In this document: positions 33,299-41,877 of the stretch, one piece after another
Numbering within the stretch: the first letter of the stretch is position 1
Layout: every line of letters starts with the position of its first letter
NCBI GenBank assembly: GCA_017848435.1
Contig: JAFEHU010000035.1
Coordinates: forward strand, 1-57,142
Source of the DNA: Burkholderiaceae bacterium
Lineage (GTDB): Bacteria > Pseudomonadota > Gammaproteobacteria > Burkholderiales > Burkholderiaceae_C
DNA: 57,142 bases
Reading direction: 5' to 3'
Notes under the pieces: generated by a model
Seen by the model: only the letters and a program-made list of their open reading frames with translations
What the model was told of the DNA's origin: nothing
The model's database searches: none
Translations under genes and position numbers: made by a program

Positions 33299-35395
33299 AT
33301 GATGCTGAAATTGATTGTGACATTCCTCGCTGCGGCGTCCTTCTCGGCAGGGGCGCAGTCGCCAGGGGGTCCGGTCAAAGGCGACGAGGTGCTGCTGGAG
33401 ATGGGGCTGGCCTTCAAGGCCGCCGACACCGCCAAACTCACCCGCCTGCTGCCGCAGGCCAAAGGCCACCCGCTGGAAATCTGGGCGGCTTATTGGGAAC
33501 TCAAGGCCCGGCTGGTCAACGCCAGCGAGCGCGAGGTGCAGGACTTCATGGCCCGCTACGCCGGCACCTACCTGGAAGACCGGATGCGCAACGACTGGCT
33601 GCTGCTGCTGGGCCAGCGGCGCCAGTGGAGCGCGCTGGCCGCCGAAGCGCCCAACTTCCGCATGAACGACGACCGCGAGGTGCGCTGCTATGTGCTGCTG
33701 GTCGAGCACCTGCGCAAAGGCCCGTCGGCGCCCGCCACGCTGGGCGACGAGGTGCAGCGCAACTGGATGCTGCAGCGCGAGGGCGACGACGGTTGCCTGC
33801 ACGCCGCCAGCGAGCTGCTGGACGCGAAAAAAATCACCCCGATCGACGTCTGGCGCAAGGCCCGCCTGTCGATGGAGCAAAACCGTGTGCGCGCCGCCCG
33901 CAACGCGGTGGAAATTGTGGCACCCGAGGTGCTGCCGCAGGTGACCGAGATCGCTGCCAACCCGGTCAAGTTTCTGGCCAGCCGCGCCACCGCCGCCGGC
34001 CAGGTGCGCAAGGAACTGGTGCTGCTGGCGCTGATCAAGGTCGCCACCAGCGACGCCGAGGCGGCCGCCAACCTCATGGAGAGCAAATGGGGCCCGCTGT
34101 TGACGGCCGAGGAGCGCAACTGGGGCTGGGGCGTGATTGGCAAGCAGGCCGCCAACCGGCTCAGCCCGACGGCATTGGCGCACTATGCCAACGTTAGCAA
34201 ACTCACCGACCTGCCCGACGACATGCTGGCCTGGCAGGCCCGCGCGGCGTTGCGCGCCGGCAGCACGCCCAAGTGGCCGGTGGTGCTGGCCGCCATCAAC
34301 GCGATGGACGACGACAGCCGCAACGACCCGACCTGGATTTACTGGAAGGCCCGTGCCCTGCAGGCGCTGACGCCGCCGTCCAAGCGCGTGGCCGCTGCGG
34401 TGCCGGTGGCCGAAGCCGCCAGCGCCACCGCATCGGGCGCGCCGGTGGAGGCCGCAGTGCCGCCTGCGAAACCCGAGTACCTGGTGCTGTTCGAGCGGAT
34501 TGCCGGCGTGCGCGGCTTCTACGAGCAATTGGCGCTGGACGAACTGGGCCGCAAGGTCGGCGTGCCGGTCAAGCCCGCGCCGCCAACGGCCGAAGAGCGC
34601 GCCGCCGCGCTCAAGAACCCCGGCCTGCAGCGTGCGCTGTACGCGATTGGCATCGGCCTGCGCAGCGAAGGCGTGCGCGAGTGGAACTACCACACCAATT
34701 TCGTCAACTCCAAAAACCAGCTGGGCGCGATGAACGAGCGCGAGCTGCTGGCCGCGGCCCAGCTCGCCTGCGAGCGCCAGGTCTGGGACCGCTGCATCAA
34801 CACCAGCGAACGCACGAAAAACGAGTTTGACGCGGACCAGCGCTACCCCATGCCCTACCGCGACGCGGTGGTCAAACGGGCGAAAGAAATCAACCTCGAC
34901 CCGGCCTACGTGTATGGCCTGATCCGGCAGGAAAGCCGCTTCATCACCGACGCGCGTTCTGGCGTGGGCGCCTCGGGTCTGATGCAGGTCATGCCCGCCA
35001 CCGCCCGCTGGACGGCCAAGAAGATTGGCCTGACCGACTTCACCGCCGACCAGATCACCCACCGCGACACCAACATCGCCATCGGCACCGGCTACCTCAA
35101 GCTGGTGCTGGACGACTTTGCCGGCTCCCTGCCGCTGGCCGCCGCCGCCTACAACGCCGGCCCCGGCCGCCCGCGCAACTGGCGTGGCCAGACCGGCGAA
35201 CCGGTCTACGAGGCCGCCATCTGGGCCGAGAACGTGCCTTTCTTCGAGACCCGCGACTACGTCAAGAAAGTGCTGGCCAACACCACGCTGTACGCCGCCA
35301 TTCTGAGCGGCCAGCCGCAGTCCATCAAAAGCCGGCTCGGCACGGTGGGCCCCCGCGACACCAGCCAGCCCGAGGTCAACCGCGACTTGCCGTGA
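33299..35395 (+). CDS. slt: Soluble lytic murein transglycosylase (Slt70-type)
   Basis: 698 aa from ATG 33299 (a second ATG follows directly). A signal peptide ends near AGA (residue ~18). A long alpha-superhelical region (~20-500) with many Ala/Arg/Glu helices forms the Slt70-like ring. The C-terminal GH23 domain has the catalytic Glu545 in YGLIRQESRF, GVGASGLMQVMPATA, and AAAYNAGPGRPRNW. It cleaves peptidoglycan glycan strands to 1,6-anhydromuropeptides in the periplasm. A Pro/Ala-rich insert (~residues 361-395) sits in the superhelix. Divergent from fau by 9 bp. Confidence 0.92.
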   Translation: MMLKLIVTFLAAASFSAGAQSPGGPVKGDEVLLEMGLAFKAADTAKLTRLLPQAKGHPLEIWAAYWELKARLVNASEREVQDFMARYAGTYLEDRMRNDWLLLLGQRRQWSALAAEAPNFRMNDDREVRCYVLLVEHLRKGPSAPATLGDEVQRNWMLQREGDDGCLHAASELLDAKKITPIDVWRKARLSMEQNRVRAARNAVEIVAPEVLPQVTEIAANPVKFLASRATAAGQVRKELVLLALIKVATSDAEAAANLMESKWGPLLTAEERNWGWGVIGKQAANRLSPTALAHYANVSKLTDLPDDMLAWQARAALRAGSTPKWPVVLAAINAMDDDSRNDPTWIYWKARALQALTPPSKRVAAAVPVAEAASATASGAPVEAAVPPAKPEYLVLFERIAGVRGFYEQLALDELGRKVGVPVKPAPPTAEERAAALKNPGLQRALYAIGIGLRSEGVREWNYHTNFVNSKNQLGAMNERELLAAAQLACERQVWDRCINTSERTKNEFDADQRYPMPYRDAVVKRAKEINLDPAYVYGLIRQESRFITDARSGVGASGLMQVMPATARWTAKKIGLTDFTADQITHRDTNIAIGTGYLKLVLDDFAGSLPLAAAAYNAGPGRPRNWRGQTGEPVYEAAIWAENVPFFETRDYVKKVLANTTLYAAILSGQPQSIKSRLGTVGPRDTSQPEVNRDLP

Positions 35396-35415
35396 CGCGG
35401 TGGCAGGCGATGCTT

Positions 35416-35465
35416 GCTATTGAATTTGTAGCTGTATCGCAAGATTTCACTAAGGCTTGAAGCCG
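35416..35465 (+). repeat. Dispersed AT-rich element, copy A (intergenic)
   Basis: Pattern GCTA-9 nt-TAGCT-15 nt-ACTAAGGCTT-GAAGCC. It aligns without gaps to four further copies in this window (37472, 39897, 43493, 47305). It is the clearest copy, lying in the 131-bp gap between slt and the NDUFA9-like gene, and is much more AT-rich than its surroundings. A further GGCTTTAAA follows. Confidence 0.75.
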
Positions 35466-35526
35466 AAAAGGCTTTAAATTGAACGCGGTTGGGGCTGGGG
35501 GGCCGCTTCAGCGCAAAATCGGGGCT

Positions 35527-36483
35527 ATGAAAAACATCCTTCTCCTCGGTGGCACCGGTTTTGTCGGCAGCCACGTGGCCGAGAAACTCGCCCGTTTGCA
35601 GTGGCGCGTGACCGTGCCCACCCGCCGGCGCGTCAACGCCCGGCACCTGCAAACCCTGCCGCTGCTGGAGGTGGTGGAGACCGACGTGCACAGCGAAGTG
35701 GCGTTGACCGAACTCGTCAAGGGCCACGACGCGGTGGTCAACCTGGTGGCCATCCTGCACGGCAACGAACAGGCCTTCCAGAAGGCGCATGTGGCATTGC
35801 CCATGCAGCTGGCCCGCGCCTGCAGCGCAGCCGGTGTATCGCGCGTGGTGCACATCAGCGCGCTTGGGGCCGATGCCGCAGCGCCGTCGGTGTACCAGCG
35901 CAGCAAAGCCGCCGGTGAGCAGGCCCTGCAATCGGCCGGCCTGCGGTTGAGCGTGCTGCGCCCCAGCGTGATTTTTGGCGCTGAAGACAAGTTCTTGAAC
36001 CTGTTTGCGCGGCTGCAACAGGTGTTCCCGGTCATGCCACTGGCCGGCGGTGCCACCCGCTTCCAGCCGGTGTGGGTGGAAGACGTGGCCGACGCGGTGC
36101 TGCGTTGCCTGCAGGACGACAGCACCATCGGCCACACCTACGAGGCCTGTGGCCCCCACGTCTTCACGTTGAAAGAGCTGGTGCAACTGGCCGGTCGCCT
36201 GGGCGGCGCCAACAACGGCCAGGGCCGCCCGGTGCTGCCACTGCCGCTGTGGGCCGGCCAACTGCAGGCGCTGCTGATGGAGCTCGCCCCCGGCGAGCCG
36301 CTGATGAGCCGCGACAACCTGGCCAGCCTGCAGGTGGACAACGTCGCCAGCGGGCGGCTGCCCGGCCTGTCTGCGCTGGGTCTCACACCCGAAACCCTGA
36401 GCGCGGTGGCGCCCAGCTACCTGGGCCGGCGCGGCCTGCGCACCGGCCTGCTGGCCATGCGCAAAACGGCTGGGCGCTTCTGA
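35527..36483 (+). CDS. Complex I NDUFA9-like NAD(P)-binding protein
   Basis: 318 aa. ATG 35527 is preferred because it starts directly at the Rossmann strand MKNILLLGGTGFVGSHVAEK; the frame is open to 35479. Other features: VNLVAILHG, VHISALGADAAAPSVYQRSK with the YxxxK pair of atypical SDRs, and LRPSVIFGAEDKFLN. In Burkholderiales these proteins are annotated as NDUFA9 family or epimerase-like; the physiological role in bacteria is not settled. Confidence 0.86.
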   Translation: MKNILLLGGTGFVGSHVAEKLARLQWRVTVPTRRRVNARHLQTLPLLEVVETDVHSEVALTELVKGHDAVVNLVAILHGNEQAFQKAHVALPMQLARACSAAGVSRVVHISALGADAAAPSVYQRSKAAGEQALQSAGLRLSVLRPSVIFGAEDKFLNLFARLQQVFPVMPLAGGATRFQPVWVEDVADAVLRCLQDDSTIGHTYEACGPHVFTLKELVQLAGRLGGANNGQGRPVLPLPLWAGQLQALLMELAPGEPLMSRDNLASLQVDNVASGRLPGLSALGLTPETLSAVAPSYLGRRGLRTGLLAMRKTAGRF

Positions 36484-36493
36484 TCGGCACGCC

Positions 36494-37183
36494 ATGCTGA
36501 CGCTCTACATCGGCAACAAGAACTACTCGTCGTGGTCCATGCGGCCCTGGGTGCTGCTGAAGCAGGCCGGCATTCCGTTCCAGGAAACCAAGGTCCGGTT
36601 CGACTCGTTCGAGCCTGGCTCTGCGTTCAAGGAAGCGCTGGGCCGCATCAGCCCGGTGGGCAAGGTGCCGGTGTTGGTAGACGGCGACCTGGTGGTGTGG
36701 GATACGCTGGCCATTGCCGAGTACCTGGCCGAGACATTTCCCGACAAGCAGCTGTGGCCGGCAGACGCCGCGGCCCGCGCACGGGCCCGCAGCGTCTGCG
36801 CCGAAATGCACGCCGGCTTTGGCGCGCTGCGCCACCACTGCCCGATGAACATTGAGGCCCACCTGCCCGAGGTGGGCGCGCGCCTCTGGCGCGAACAACC
36901 CGCGCTGCAGGCCGATGTGCAGCGCCTGGTGGCCATGTGGCAAGGCCTGCTGGCGCAACATGGCGGGCCGCTGCTGTTTGGCCGCTTCAGCGTGGCCGAC
37001 GCCTTTTTTGCCCCCGTCTGCAGCCGCATCCAGACCTACGCGCTGCCGGTGCCCGACGACATCCGCGCCTACATTGCCCGGGTGCTGGCGCTGCCCGGCG
37101 TGGCCGCGTGGGTGGCCGACGCGCTGGCCGAGCGCGATTTTCTGGCCTTCGAAGAACCCTACCGCAGCCACCGGCCGGCGTAG
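36494..37183 (+). CDS. Glutathione S-transferase family protein
   Basis: 229 aa. The thioredoxin-like N-terminal domain begins LTLYIGNKNYSSWSMRPWV, with the SSWS serine at the catalytic position, and continues ISPVGKVPVLVDGD and VWDTLAIAEYLAE, which bind glutathione. The helical C-terminal domain has FSVADAFFAPV. It starts 10 bases after the NDUFA9-like gene and is followed by cca after 9 bases, so the three may be one transcript. The substrate is unknown. Confidence 0.9.
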   Translation: MLTLYIGNKNYSSWSMRPWVLLKQAGIPFQETKVRFDSFEPGSAFKEALGRISPVGKVPVLVDGDLVVWDTLAIAEYLAETFPDKQLWPADAAARARARSVCAEMHAGFGALRHHCPMNIEAHLPEVGARLWREQPALQADVQRLVAMWQGLLAQHGGPLLFGRFSVADAFFAPVCSRIQTYALPVPDDIRAYIARVLALPGVAAWVADALAERDFLAFEEPYRSHRPA

Positions 37184-37192
37184 GACCCAGCC

Positions 37193-38428
37193 ATGCAGAT
37201 CTACAGGGTTGGGGGCGCGGTGCGCGACGCTTTGCTCGGCTTGCCGGTGCACGACGTGGACTGGGTCGTGGTGGGTGCCACCCCCGAAGAACTGGTCGCC
37301 GCCGGTTACCTGCCGGTGGGCAAAGACTTCCCGGTGTTCCTGCACCCCCAAACGCGCGAGGAGTACGCACTCGCCCGCACCGAACGCAAGACCGCGCGCG
37401 GTTACCGCGGCTTCACGGTCAGCGCCGCGCCCGACGTGACGCTGGAACAAGACCTGGCCCGGCGCGACCTCACTATCAATTCAATAGCGCAACCGCAAGG
37501 AAATAAAAAGGCTGATGGCCTGATAGACCCCTATTCAGGCCAACAAGACCTGCGCGACCGTGTGTTGCGGCACGTGACCGACGCTTTCCGCGAAGACCCG
37601 GTGCGCATCCTGCGCGTGGCACGCTTCGCGGCGCGTTTTGCCGACTTCACCGTGGCGCCTGAAACCATGGCGCTGATGCGCGAGATGGTGGCCGACGGCG
37701 AGGTCGATGCGCTGGTGCCCGAACGCGTCTGGCAAGAGCTGTCGCGCGGGCTGATGGCCGCCACGCCCTCGCGCATGTTCGGCGTGCTGCGCGACTGCGG
37801 CGCGCTGACAGTGCTGCTGCCCGAGGTGGACAAACTCTGGGGCGTGCCCCAACGGGCCGACTACCACCCCGAAATCGACACCGGCGTGCACCTGATGATG
37901 GTGCTGGACATGGCCGCGCAACTGGGCGCCCCGCTGCCGGTGCGCTACGCCGCGCTGTGCCACGACCTCGGCAAAGGCACCACCCCGGCCGACGTGCTGC
38001 CACGCCACATTGGCCACGAAGAGCGCAGCGTGAAGCTGCTCAAGGGTGTGAGCGAACGCCTGCGCGTGCCGACCGACTGCCGTGAACTGGCCGAGGTGGT
38101 GGCGCGCGAACACGGCAACATCCACCGCAGCGGGGAGTTTGGTGCCGCTGCACTGGTGCGCCTGTTGGAGCGTTGCGACGCCATCCGCAAACCGCAGCGT
38201 TTTGACGAGGTGCTGCTGGCCTGCGAGTGCGACGCACGGGGCCGGCTGGGCCTGCACGACAGCCCCTACCCGCAGCGCGCCCGTTTGCGCCAGGCGCTGG
38301 ACGCGGCGCTCGCCGTGCCCACCGCGCAGGTGGCCGAACAGGCGCAGGCGGCCGGGCTCTCAGGCAAAGCGGTGGGGGAGCAGGTGGCCGCCGCGCGGGT
38401 GGCGGCAGTGGCGCAGGCGCTGGGCTGA
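37193..38428 (+). CDS. cca: Multifunctional CCA-adding tRNA nucleotidyltransferase with HD domain
   Basis: 411 aa. The nucleotidyltransferase head has [34 protein letters not shown] (catalytic Asp pair), [11 protein letters not shown], and [13 protein letters not shown]. The HD domain ([19 protein letters not shown]) gives the phosphatase/2'-phosphodiesterase activity of the gamma/beta-proteobacterial type. It builds or repairs the CCA end of tRNAs. Residues ~94-109 ([11 protein letters not shown] region) are encoded by a copy of the dispersed AT-rich element, which adds a few residues compared with the usual short linker before [11 protein letters not shown]. Confidence 0.93.
   Translation: MQIYRVGGAVRDALLGLPVHDVDWVVVGATPEELVAAGYLPVGKDFPVFLHPQTREEYALARTERKTARGYRGFTVSAAPDVTLEQDLARRDLTINSIAQPQGNKKADGLIDPYSGQQDLRDRVLRHVTDAFREDPVRILRVARFAARFADFTVAPETMALMREMVADGEVDALVPERVWQELSRGLMAATPSRMFGVLRDCGALTVLLPEVDKLWGVPQRADYHPEIDTGVHLMMVLDMAAQLGAPLPVRYAALCHDLGKGTTPADVLPRHIGHEERSVKLLKGVSERLRVPTDCRELAEVVAREHGNIHRSGEFGAAALVRLLERCDAIRKPQRFDEVLLACECDARGRLGLHDSPYPQRARLRQALDAALAVPTAQVAEQAQAAGLSGKAVGEQVAAARVAAVAQALG
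37472..37520 (+). repeat. Dispersed AT-rich element, copy C (inside cca)
   Basis: Pattern ACTA-TCAATTCAA-TAGCG-15 nt-AAAAAGGCTG-ATGGCC has the same 4-9-5-15-10 spacing as copy A, with shared CGCAAG and AAGGCT blocks. It keeps the cca frame open and contributes about 16 residues (~94-109). The segment is far lower in GC than the flanking gene. Confidence 0.65.
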
Positions 38429-38432
38429 GCGT

Positions 38433-38630
38433 TCAGAGCAGCTTGGCAATGCCGGCGGCGACCAGACTCAGCAAGATGGTGGTGGTCAGCGGGATGAACC
38501 AGTCGCGCCCAAACAGCCGGAAGCGGAAATCCCCCGGCAGCTTGCCAAACCCCAGCTTGCCCAGCAGCGGCGACAGGCCATTGATCAGCAGCAGCGCAAG
38601 GAAAGTGACGATGAGCCAGCGGATCATCAT
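38433..38630 (-). CDS. DUF2905 small membrane protein
   Basis: 65 aa, ATG at 38630 overlapping the stop of the upstream methyltransferase gene on the same strand (38627 is an alternative). Two transmembrane helices (LIVTFLALLLINGLSPLL, and PLTTTILLSLVAAGIAKLL) flank the family motif LPGDFRFRLFGRDWFIPL. The function is unknown. It is convergent with cca, with a 4-bp gap. Confidence 0.85.
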   Translation of the reverse strand: MMIRWLIVTFLALLLINGLSPLLGKLGFGKLPGDFRFRLFGRDWFIPLTTTILLSLVAAGIAKLL

Positions 38631-39739
38631 CACAGTGTATGGCTGCGGTCGCCGCGTGCAAAACCCAGCGGCTCCCACAACGCGCCTTTGCAGAAGCCGA
38701 TCACCTTGAACAGCTCACCCATCTCGTGCTCGGTCATCAGCTTTTGTGCCATGGCGCGTTCGGCGGTGCTGGCGTCGGCCAGCAGGTCCAGCAGGCCGCA
38801 GTTCATCAGGAAACGCGCCTGCGTGGTGTAGCCGAGGACCTGCAGCCCGGCGTCTTGCCCGGCCAGCGCGATGCCGGTGAAGTTGACGTGGGCGGTGATG
38901 TCTTTCAGCCCCACCGCTTCCAGCGGGTCGGTGCTGGCCAGGTGCCCCTGGTGGCACATCAGCGTGCCCATGTGGCGCTGCGGGTGGTAGTACTCGCTTT
39001 CGGGAAAACCGTAGTCGAGAAAGAAGGCCGCACCGCGTTCCAGCCGGTCTGCCAGCGTGGCGATGAAGGCCTCGGCCTGGGGGTGGATTTCGGTCAGGTA
39101 GTCGTGGGGGCCGGGGATGTCCAGTGGGGCGCGCAGCGGGGTCGTTTGGTCGGCAAAGACCAGCGCGCCGTTGTCCAGCGCCACGCCACGTTCGTGCCAA
39201 ATACCGCTCTGGCGAAAGAGCAGTTGCACCGGCATCGCGTCCAGCACCTCGTTGCCGACCACCACGCCGCTGAAGCGCGCAGGCAGTTCGCTGGCCCACT
39301 GCACCCGGTCACCGTGTGCTTGCAGCGTGGCCTGCTGGCGCGCGCGCAGGGTGCCGGAGAGGTCGACGATGGTGTAGCGGCGCACGCGGTCGCCCAGGGC
39401 GTCCAGCAGTTGCAGCGCCAGCGCGCCGGAGCCCGCACCGAATTCCCATACCTCGTCGGTGCCGGTGTGTTGCAGTGCCTCGGCCACCTGGGCGGCCAGC
39501 GTGCGGCCGAACAGCGGTGTCAGCTCCGGCGCCGTCACAAAGTCGCTGCCGGAGGCGGGCAGGGCGCCGAATTGGCGCGAGTCGTTGGCGTAGTAGCCGA
39601 GGCCAGGGGCGTACAGCGCCTGGGCCATGAAGGCGTCAAAGGGGAGCCAGCCGCCAGCGCGGGTGATGGCCTGCGCGATCTGCTGCTGCAGGGCGCTCGT
39701 TAAACTAGGGCTTGTTTCCACCCGACGATTGTCCGCCAT
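38630..39739 (-). CDS. MidA/NDUFAF7-like SAM-dependent methyltransferase
   Basis: 369 aa from ATG at 39739. The PF02636-type core is visible: ALYAPGLGYYAND, DFVTAPELTPLFGRTLA, the SAM loop VWEFGAGSGALALQLLDAL, VVGNEVLDAMPVQLL, and FLDYGFPESEYYHPQRH. In mitochondria the relative NDUFAF7 methylates an arginine of a complex I subunit; the bacterial target is not proven. Divergent from the SDR gene with 13 bp between start codons, and coupled to the DUF2905 gene. Confidence 0.88.
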   Translation of the reverse strand: MADNRRVETSPSLTSALQQQIAQAITRAGGWLPFDAFMAQALYAPGLGYYANDSRQFGALPASGSDFVTAPELTPLFGRTLAAQVAEALQHTGTDEVWEFGAGSGALALQLLDALGDRVRRYTIVDLSGTLRARQQATLQAHGDRVQWASELPARFSGVVVGNEVLDAMPVQLLFRQSGIWHERGVALDNGALVFADQTTPLRAPLDIPGPHDYLTEIHPQAEAFIATLADRLERGAAFFLDYGFPESEYYHPQRHMGTLMCHQGHLASTDPLEAVGLKDITAHVNFTGIALAGQDAGLQVLGYTTQARFLMNCGLLDLLADASTAERAMAQKLMTEHEMGELFKVIGFCKGALWEPLGFARGDRSHTL

Positions 39740-39752
39740 CCATTTCCCCCAC

Positions 39753-40565
39753 ATGGTCCAGCCTGCCAACCCCGTTGCATTGCCCCGCACCGTGCTCGTC
39801 ACCGGCGCCGCCCGCCGGCTGGGGCGTGAGATCGCTTTGGCGCTGGCCGCTGCGGGCTGGCGGGTGGCGGTGCACTACCGGGCATCGGCCGAAGATGCTC
39901 TTAAAACCGTAGCAAACTGTTCAGCTTTGACTAAGGGCAGCGTCGCTTTTTGTGCCGATTTGTCGGACGAGGCGGCGGTGCGCGCCCTGTTGCCCCGCGT
40001 TGTGGCCGGCATGGGTGTGGTGGACGCGGTGGTCAACAGCGCGTCCACTTTCGAGCATGACGACGCAGCCAGTTTTGGTTTTGCGGCGCTGGACCGGCAC
40101 CTGCGCAGCAACACCGGCGCACCGATCCTGCTGGCGCAGGCACTGCACACCCACCTGGCCATGCGCGAGGACGCGCGCGGCGCGGTGGTGAACCTGCTCG
40201 ACCAGAAGCTGTGGAACCCCAACCCCGATTTCCTCAGTTACACGCTCTCCAAGGCCGCGCTGGAAGCCGCCAACACCCTGCTGGCGCTGGCGCTGGCGCC
40301 GCGTGTGCGGGTGGTTGGCGTGGCCCCAGGGCTGACGCTGACCAGCCACATGCTGAGCGACGACAAGTTCCAGGCGCTGCACAAACTGAGCCCGCTGGGT
40401 CGATCGTCCACACCGGCCGATGTGGCCAGCGCGGTGCGCTTTGCGCTGGAGAACAACTCGATCACCGGCACCACGCTGTTGGTGGATGGCGGCCAGCACC
40501 TGATGAAATTTGAGCGCGACTTCTCGTTGATGAACCCTTGCGGGACAGACCGCAGCGCCGCGTAG
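39753..40565 (+). CDS. SDR family oxidoreductase, probable pteridine/dihydromonapterin reductase-like
   Basis: 270 aa, ATG 39753. SDR motifs: the cofactor loop LVTGAARRLGREIALALA, VVNSASTF (NNAG position), and YTLSKAALEAA (YxxxK). VAVHYRASAEDAL after the second strand suggests NADPH preference. FolB follows 50 bp downstream, so a folate/pterin reductase (FolM-like) is likely. Residues ~49-64 are encoded by a copy of the dispersed AT-rich element, and the C-terminal tail (CGTDRSAA) by one arm of a GGGACAGA repeat. Confidence 0.85.
   Translation: MVQPANPVALPRTVLVTGAARRLGREIALALAAAGWRVAVHYRASAEDALKTVANCSALTKGSVAFCADLSDEAAVRALLPRVVAGMGVVDAVVNSASTFEHDDAASFGFAALDRHLRSNTGAPILLAQALHTHLAMREDARGAVVNLLDQKLWNPNPDFLSYTLSKAALEAANTLLALALAPRVRVVGVAPGLTLTSHMLSDDKFQALHKLSPLGRSSTPADVASAVRFALENNSITGTTLLVDGGQHLMKFERDFSLMNPCGTDRSAA
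39897..39944 (+). repeat. Dispersed AT-rich element, copy B (inside SDR gene)
   Basis: GCTC-9 nt-TAGCA-15 nt-ACTAAGGGCA-GCG aligns without gaps to copy A (spacing 4-9-5-15-10). It lies in the SDR coding sequence and is translated as about 16 residues around VANCSALTKGS. Local GC is clearly lower than in the gene on both sides. Confidence 0.6.
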
Positions 40566-40582
40566 CGCGCCAACTCTGTCCC
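40542..40582. repeat. GGGACAGA/TCTGTCCC inverted repeat
   Basis: GGGACAGA (40542-40549) and TCTGTCCC (40575-40582) are perfect 8-bp inverted arms 25 bases apart. The left arm is inside the end of the SDR gene and the stop codon (40563-40565) lies in the loop. Same arms as at 10392-10412. Confidence 0.6.
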
Positions 40583-40614
40583 CAACTGTTCAGAACGCTT
40601 CGCCAACACACACC

Positions 40615-40986
40615 ATGTTCAACACCAAAGGCACCCAGATCCTGACGCTCACCGGGTTGCGCTTCGACGCCAACCTCGGCATCCTGGCGCACGAAAAAAA
40701 CTCGCCACAGCCGATCCAGGTGGACGCCGAACTCAGCCTGGGCACCCAGCCGCTGCTGCCGCACGACGACGACATCGGCCACGTGCTGGACTACCGCAAG
40801 GTGCGGCAGATCATCATCGACGAATGCACCGCCGAGCACGTGAACCTGCTGGAAAGCCTGATCGGCAAGCTGAGCCACCGGCTGATGCAGCTGCCCGGCG
40901 TGGTCGGCGTGCGGGTGAAAATCGCGAAGCTGGAAATTTTTGACGATTGCGAAGTCGCGATCCGGGTTGAAACCGGGCAGTGGTGA
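40615..40986 (+). CDS. folB: Dihydroneopterin aldolase
   Basis: 123 aa. FolB features: LTLTGLRFDANLGILAHEK, IQVDAELSLG, the DYRKVRQIIIDE segment, and NLLESLIGKLSHRLM with the pterin-binding Glu. It forms 6-hydroxymethyl-7,8-dihydropterin in folate synthesis. The SDR upstream may feed the same pathway. Confidence 0.93.
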   Translation: MFNTKGTQILTLTGLRFDANLGILAHEKNSPQPIQVDAELSLGTQPLLPHDDDIGHVLDYRKVRQIIIDECTAEHVNLLESLIGKLSHRLMQLPGVVGVRVKIAKLEIFDDCEVAIRVETGQW

Positions 40987-41026
40987 GCGCCCACCTCGTT
41001 CCACGACTTGCCCCTCTTTCTGACAC

Positions 41027-41863
41027 ATGCCATACCCCCCCGCCATTGAAGCGTCACTGTCCACGATCTGGAGTGCTCCCGATTCGCTTGCGCGCCAACA
41101 GTTGCAGGCCAAGCCGTTCATCGCCCATACGGTTCCCGTCACCCATACCGTGTCGACCCGTCCCGGTGAGCCCTTGATCGCGTTGGCGCCCCGCACACAG
41201 GCGATACACGACGCCTTGTCACTGTTTGTGCCCAATGGGGGGGCTGGCCGCTCTGCGGTCGACTTGGGTTGCCTGGAAGGCGGCTTGTCGTTTGAGCTGC
41301 GCCGCGCGGGTTTGGATGTTCTGGGGGTGGAAGGCCGCGAAGACAATTACCAGCGCTGCCTGTTGCTGAAGGCCTACTACGCCGCGCTGGGCGGGCTGGA
41401 CTTTCATCTGGGCGATGTGCGCGATTTTCGGCCTGGACGGACGTTTGACGTGGTGGTGTGTTCTGGCCTGCTGTACCACCTGGACGATCCGGCGGCCTAC
41501 ATCCAGCAACTCGGTGCGTTGACATCCGGCGGCGGCTTGCTCTATTTAGACACCCATGTGGCGCCAGAAGACTGTGATCTGGCCGAATCCGTATTCCGGC
41601 CGAACCTGTCGGCCATCAAAACGGGCACCATGGGTGGACGGGATGTGCGTTTTCGCACCTACGAAGAGGACGTCTCTTTGCCGGAGTCGTCCATTGGGAA
41701 CCGGCAATCGGTCTGGATGGACACGCCGTCCCACCTGGCCTTGCTCCATGCAGCGGGGTTTCACCGCGTTTTTGACATGAGTGGCTACTATGGCGCGGAC
41801 GAGCAGGGGCTCAAGCGGCGGTACCACCGCCGGTATTTTGCTGCGCTCAAGGGGGTGGTGTGA
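41027..41863 (+). CDS. Class I SAM-dependent methyltransferase (small-molecule type)
   Basis: 278 aa, ATG 41027. After an N-terminal ~70 residues, the Rossmann SAM site is [18 protein letters not shown] with acidic EGRED after strand 2, [11 protein letters not shown], and [18 protein letters not shown]. It resembles tRNA-cmo5U/UbiG-like methyltransferases (DUF1698-like), with target unknown. A shifted base composition compared with folB and ttcA, and its position between two core genes, suggest an accessory insertion. The stop overlaps a possible ttcA start. Confidence 0.83.
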   Translation: MPYPPAIEASLSTIWSAPDSLARQQLQAKPFIAHTVPVTHTVSTRPGEPLIALAPRTQAIHDALSLFVPNGGAGRSAVDLGCLEGGLSFELRRAGLDVLGVEGREDNYQRCLLLKAYYAALGGLDFHLGDVRDFRPGRTFDVVVCSGLLYHLDDPAAYIQQLGALTSGGGLLYLDTHVAPEDCDLAESVFRPNLSAIKTGTMGGRDVRFRTYEEDVSLPESSIGNRQSVWMDTPSHLALLHAAGFHRVFDMSGYYGADEQGLKRRYHRRYFAALKGVV

Positions 41864-41877
41864 TGGAGGAAGCACGC

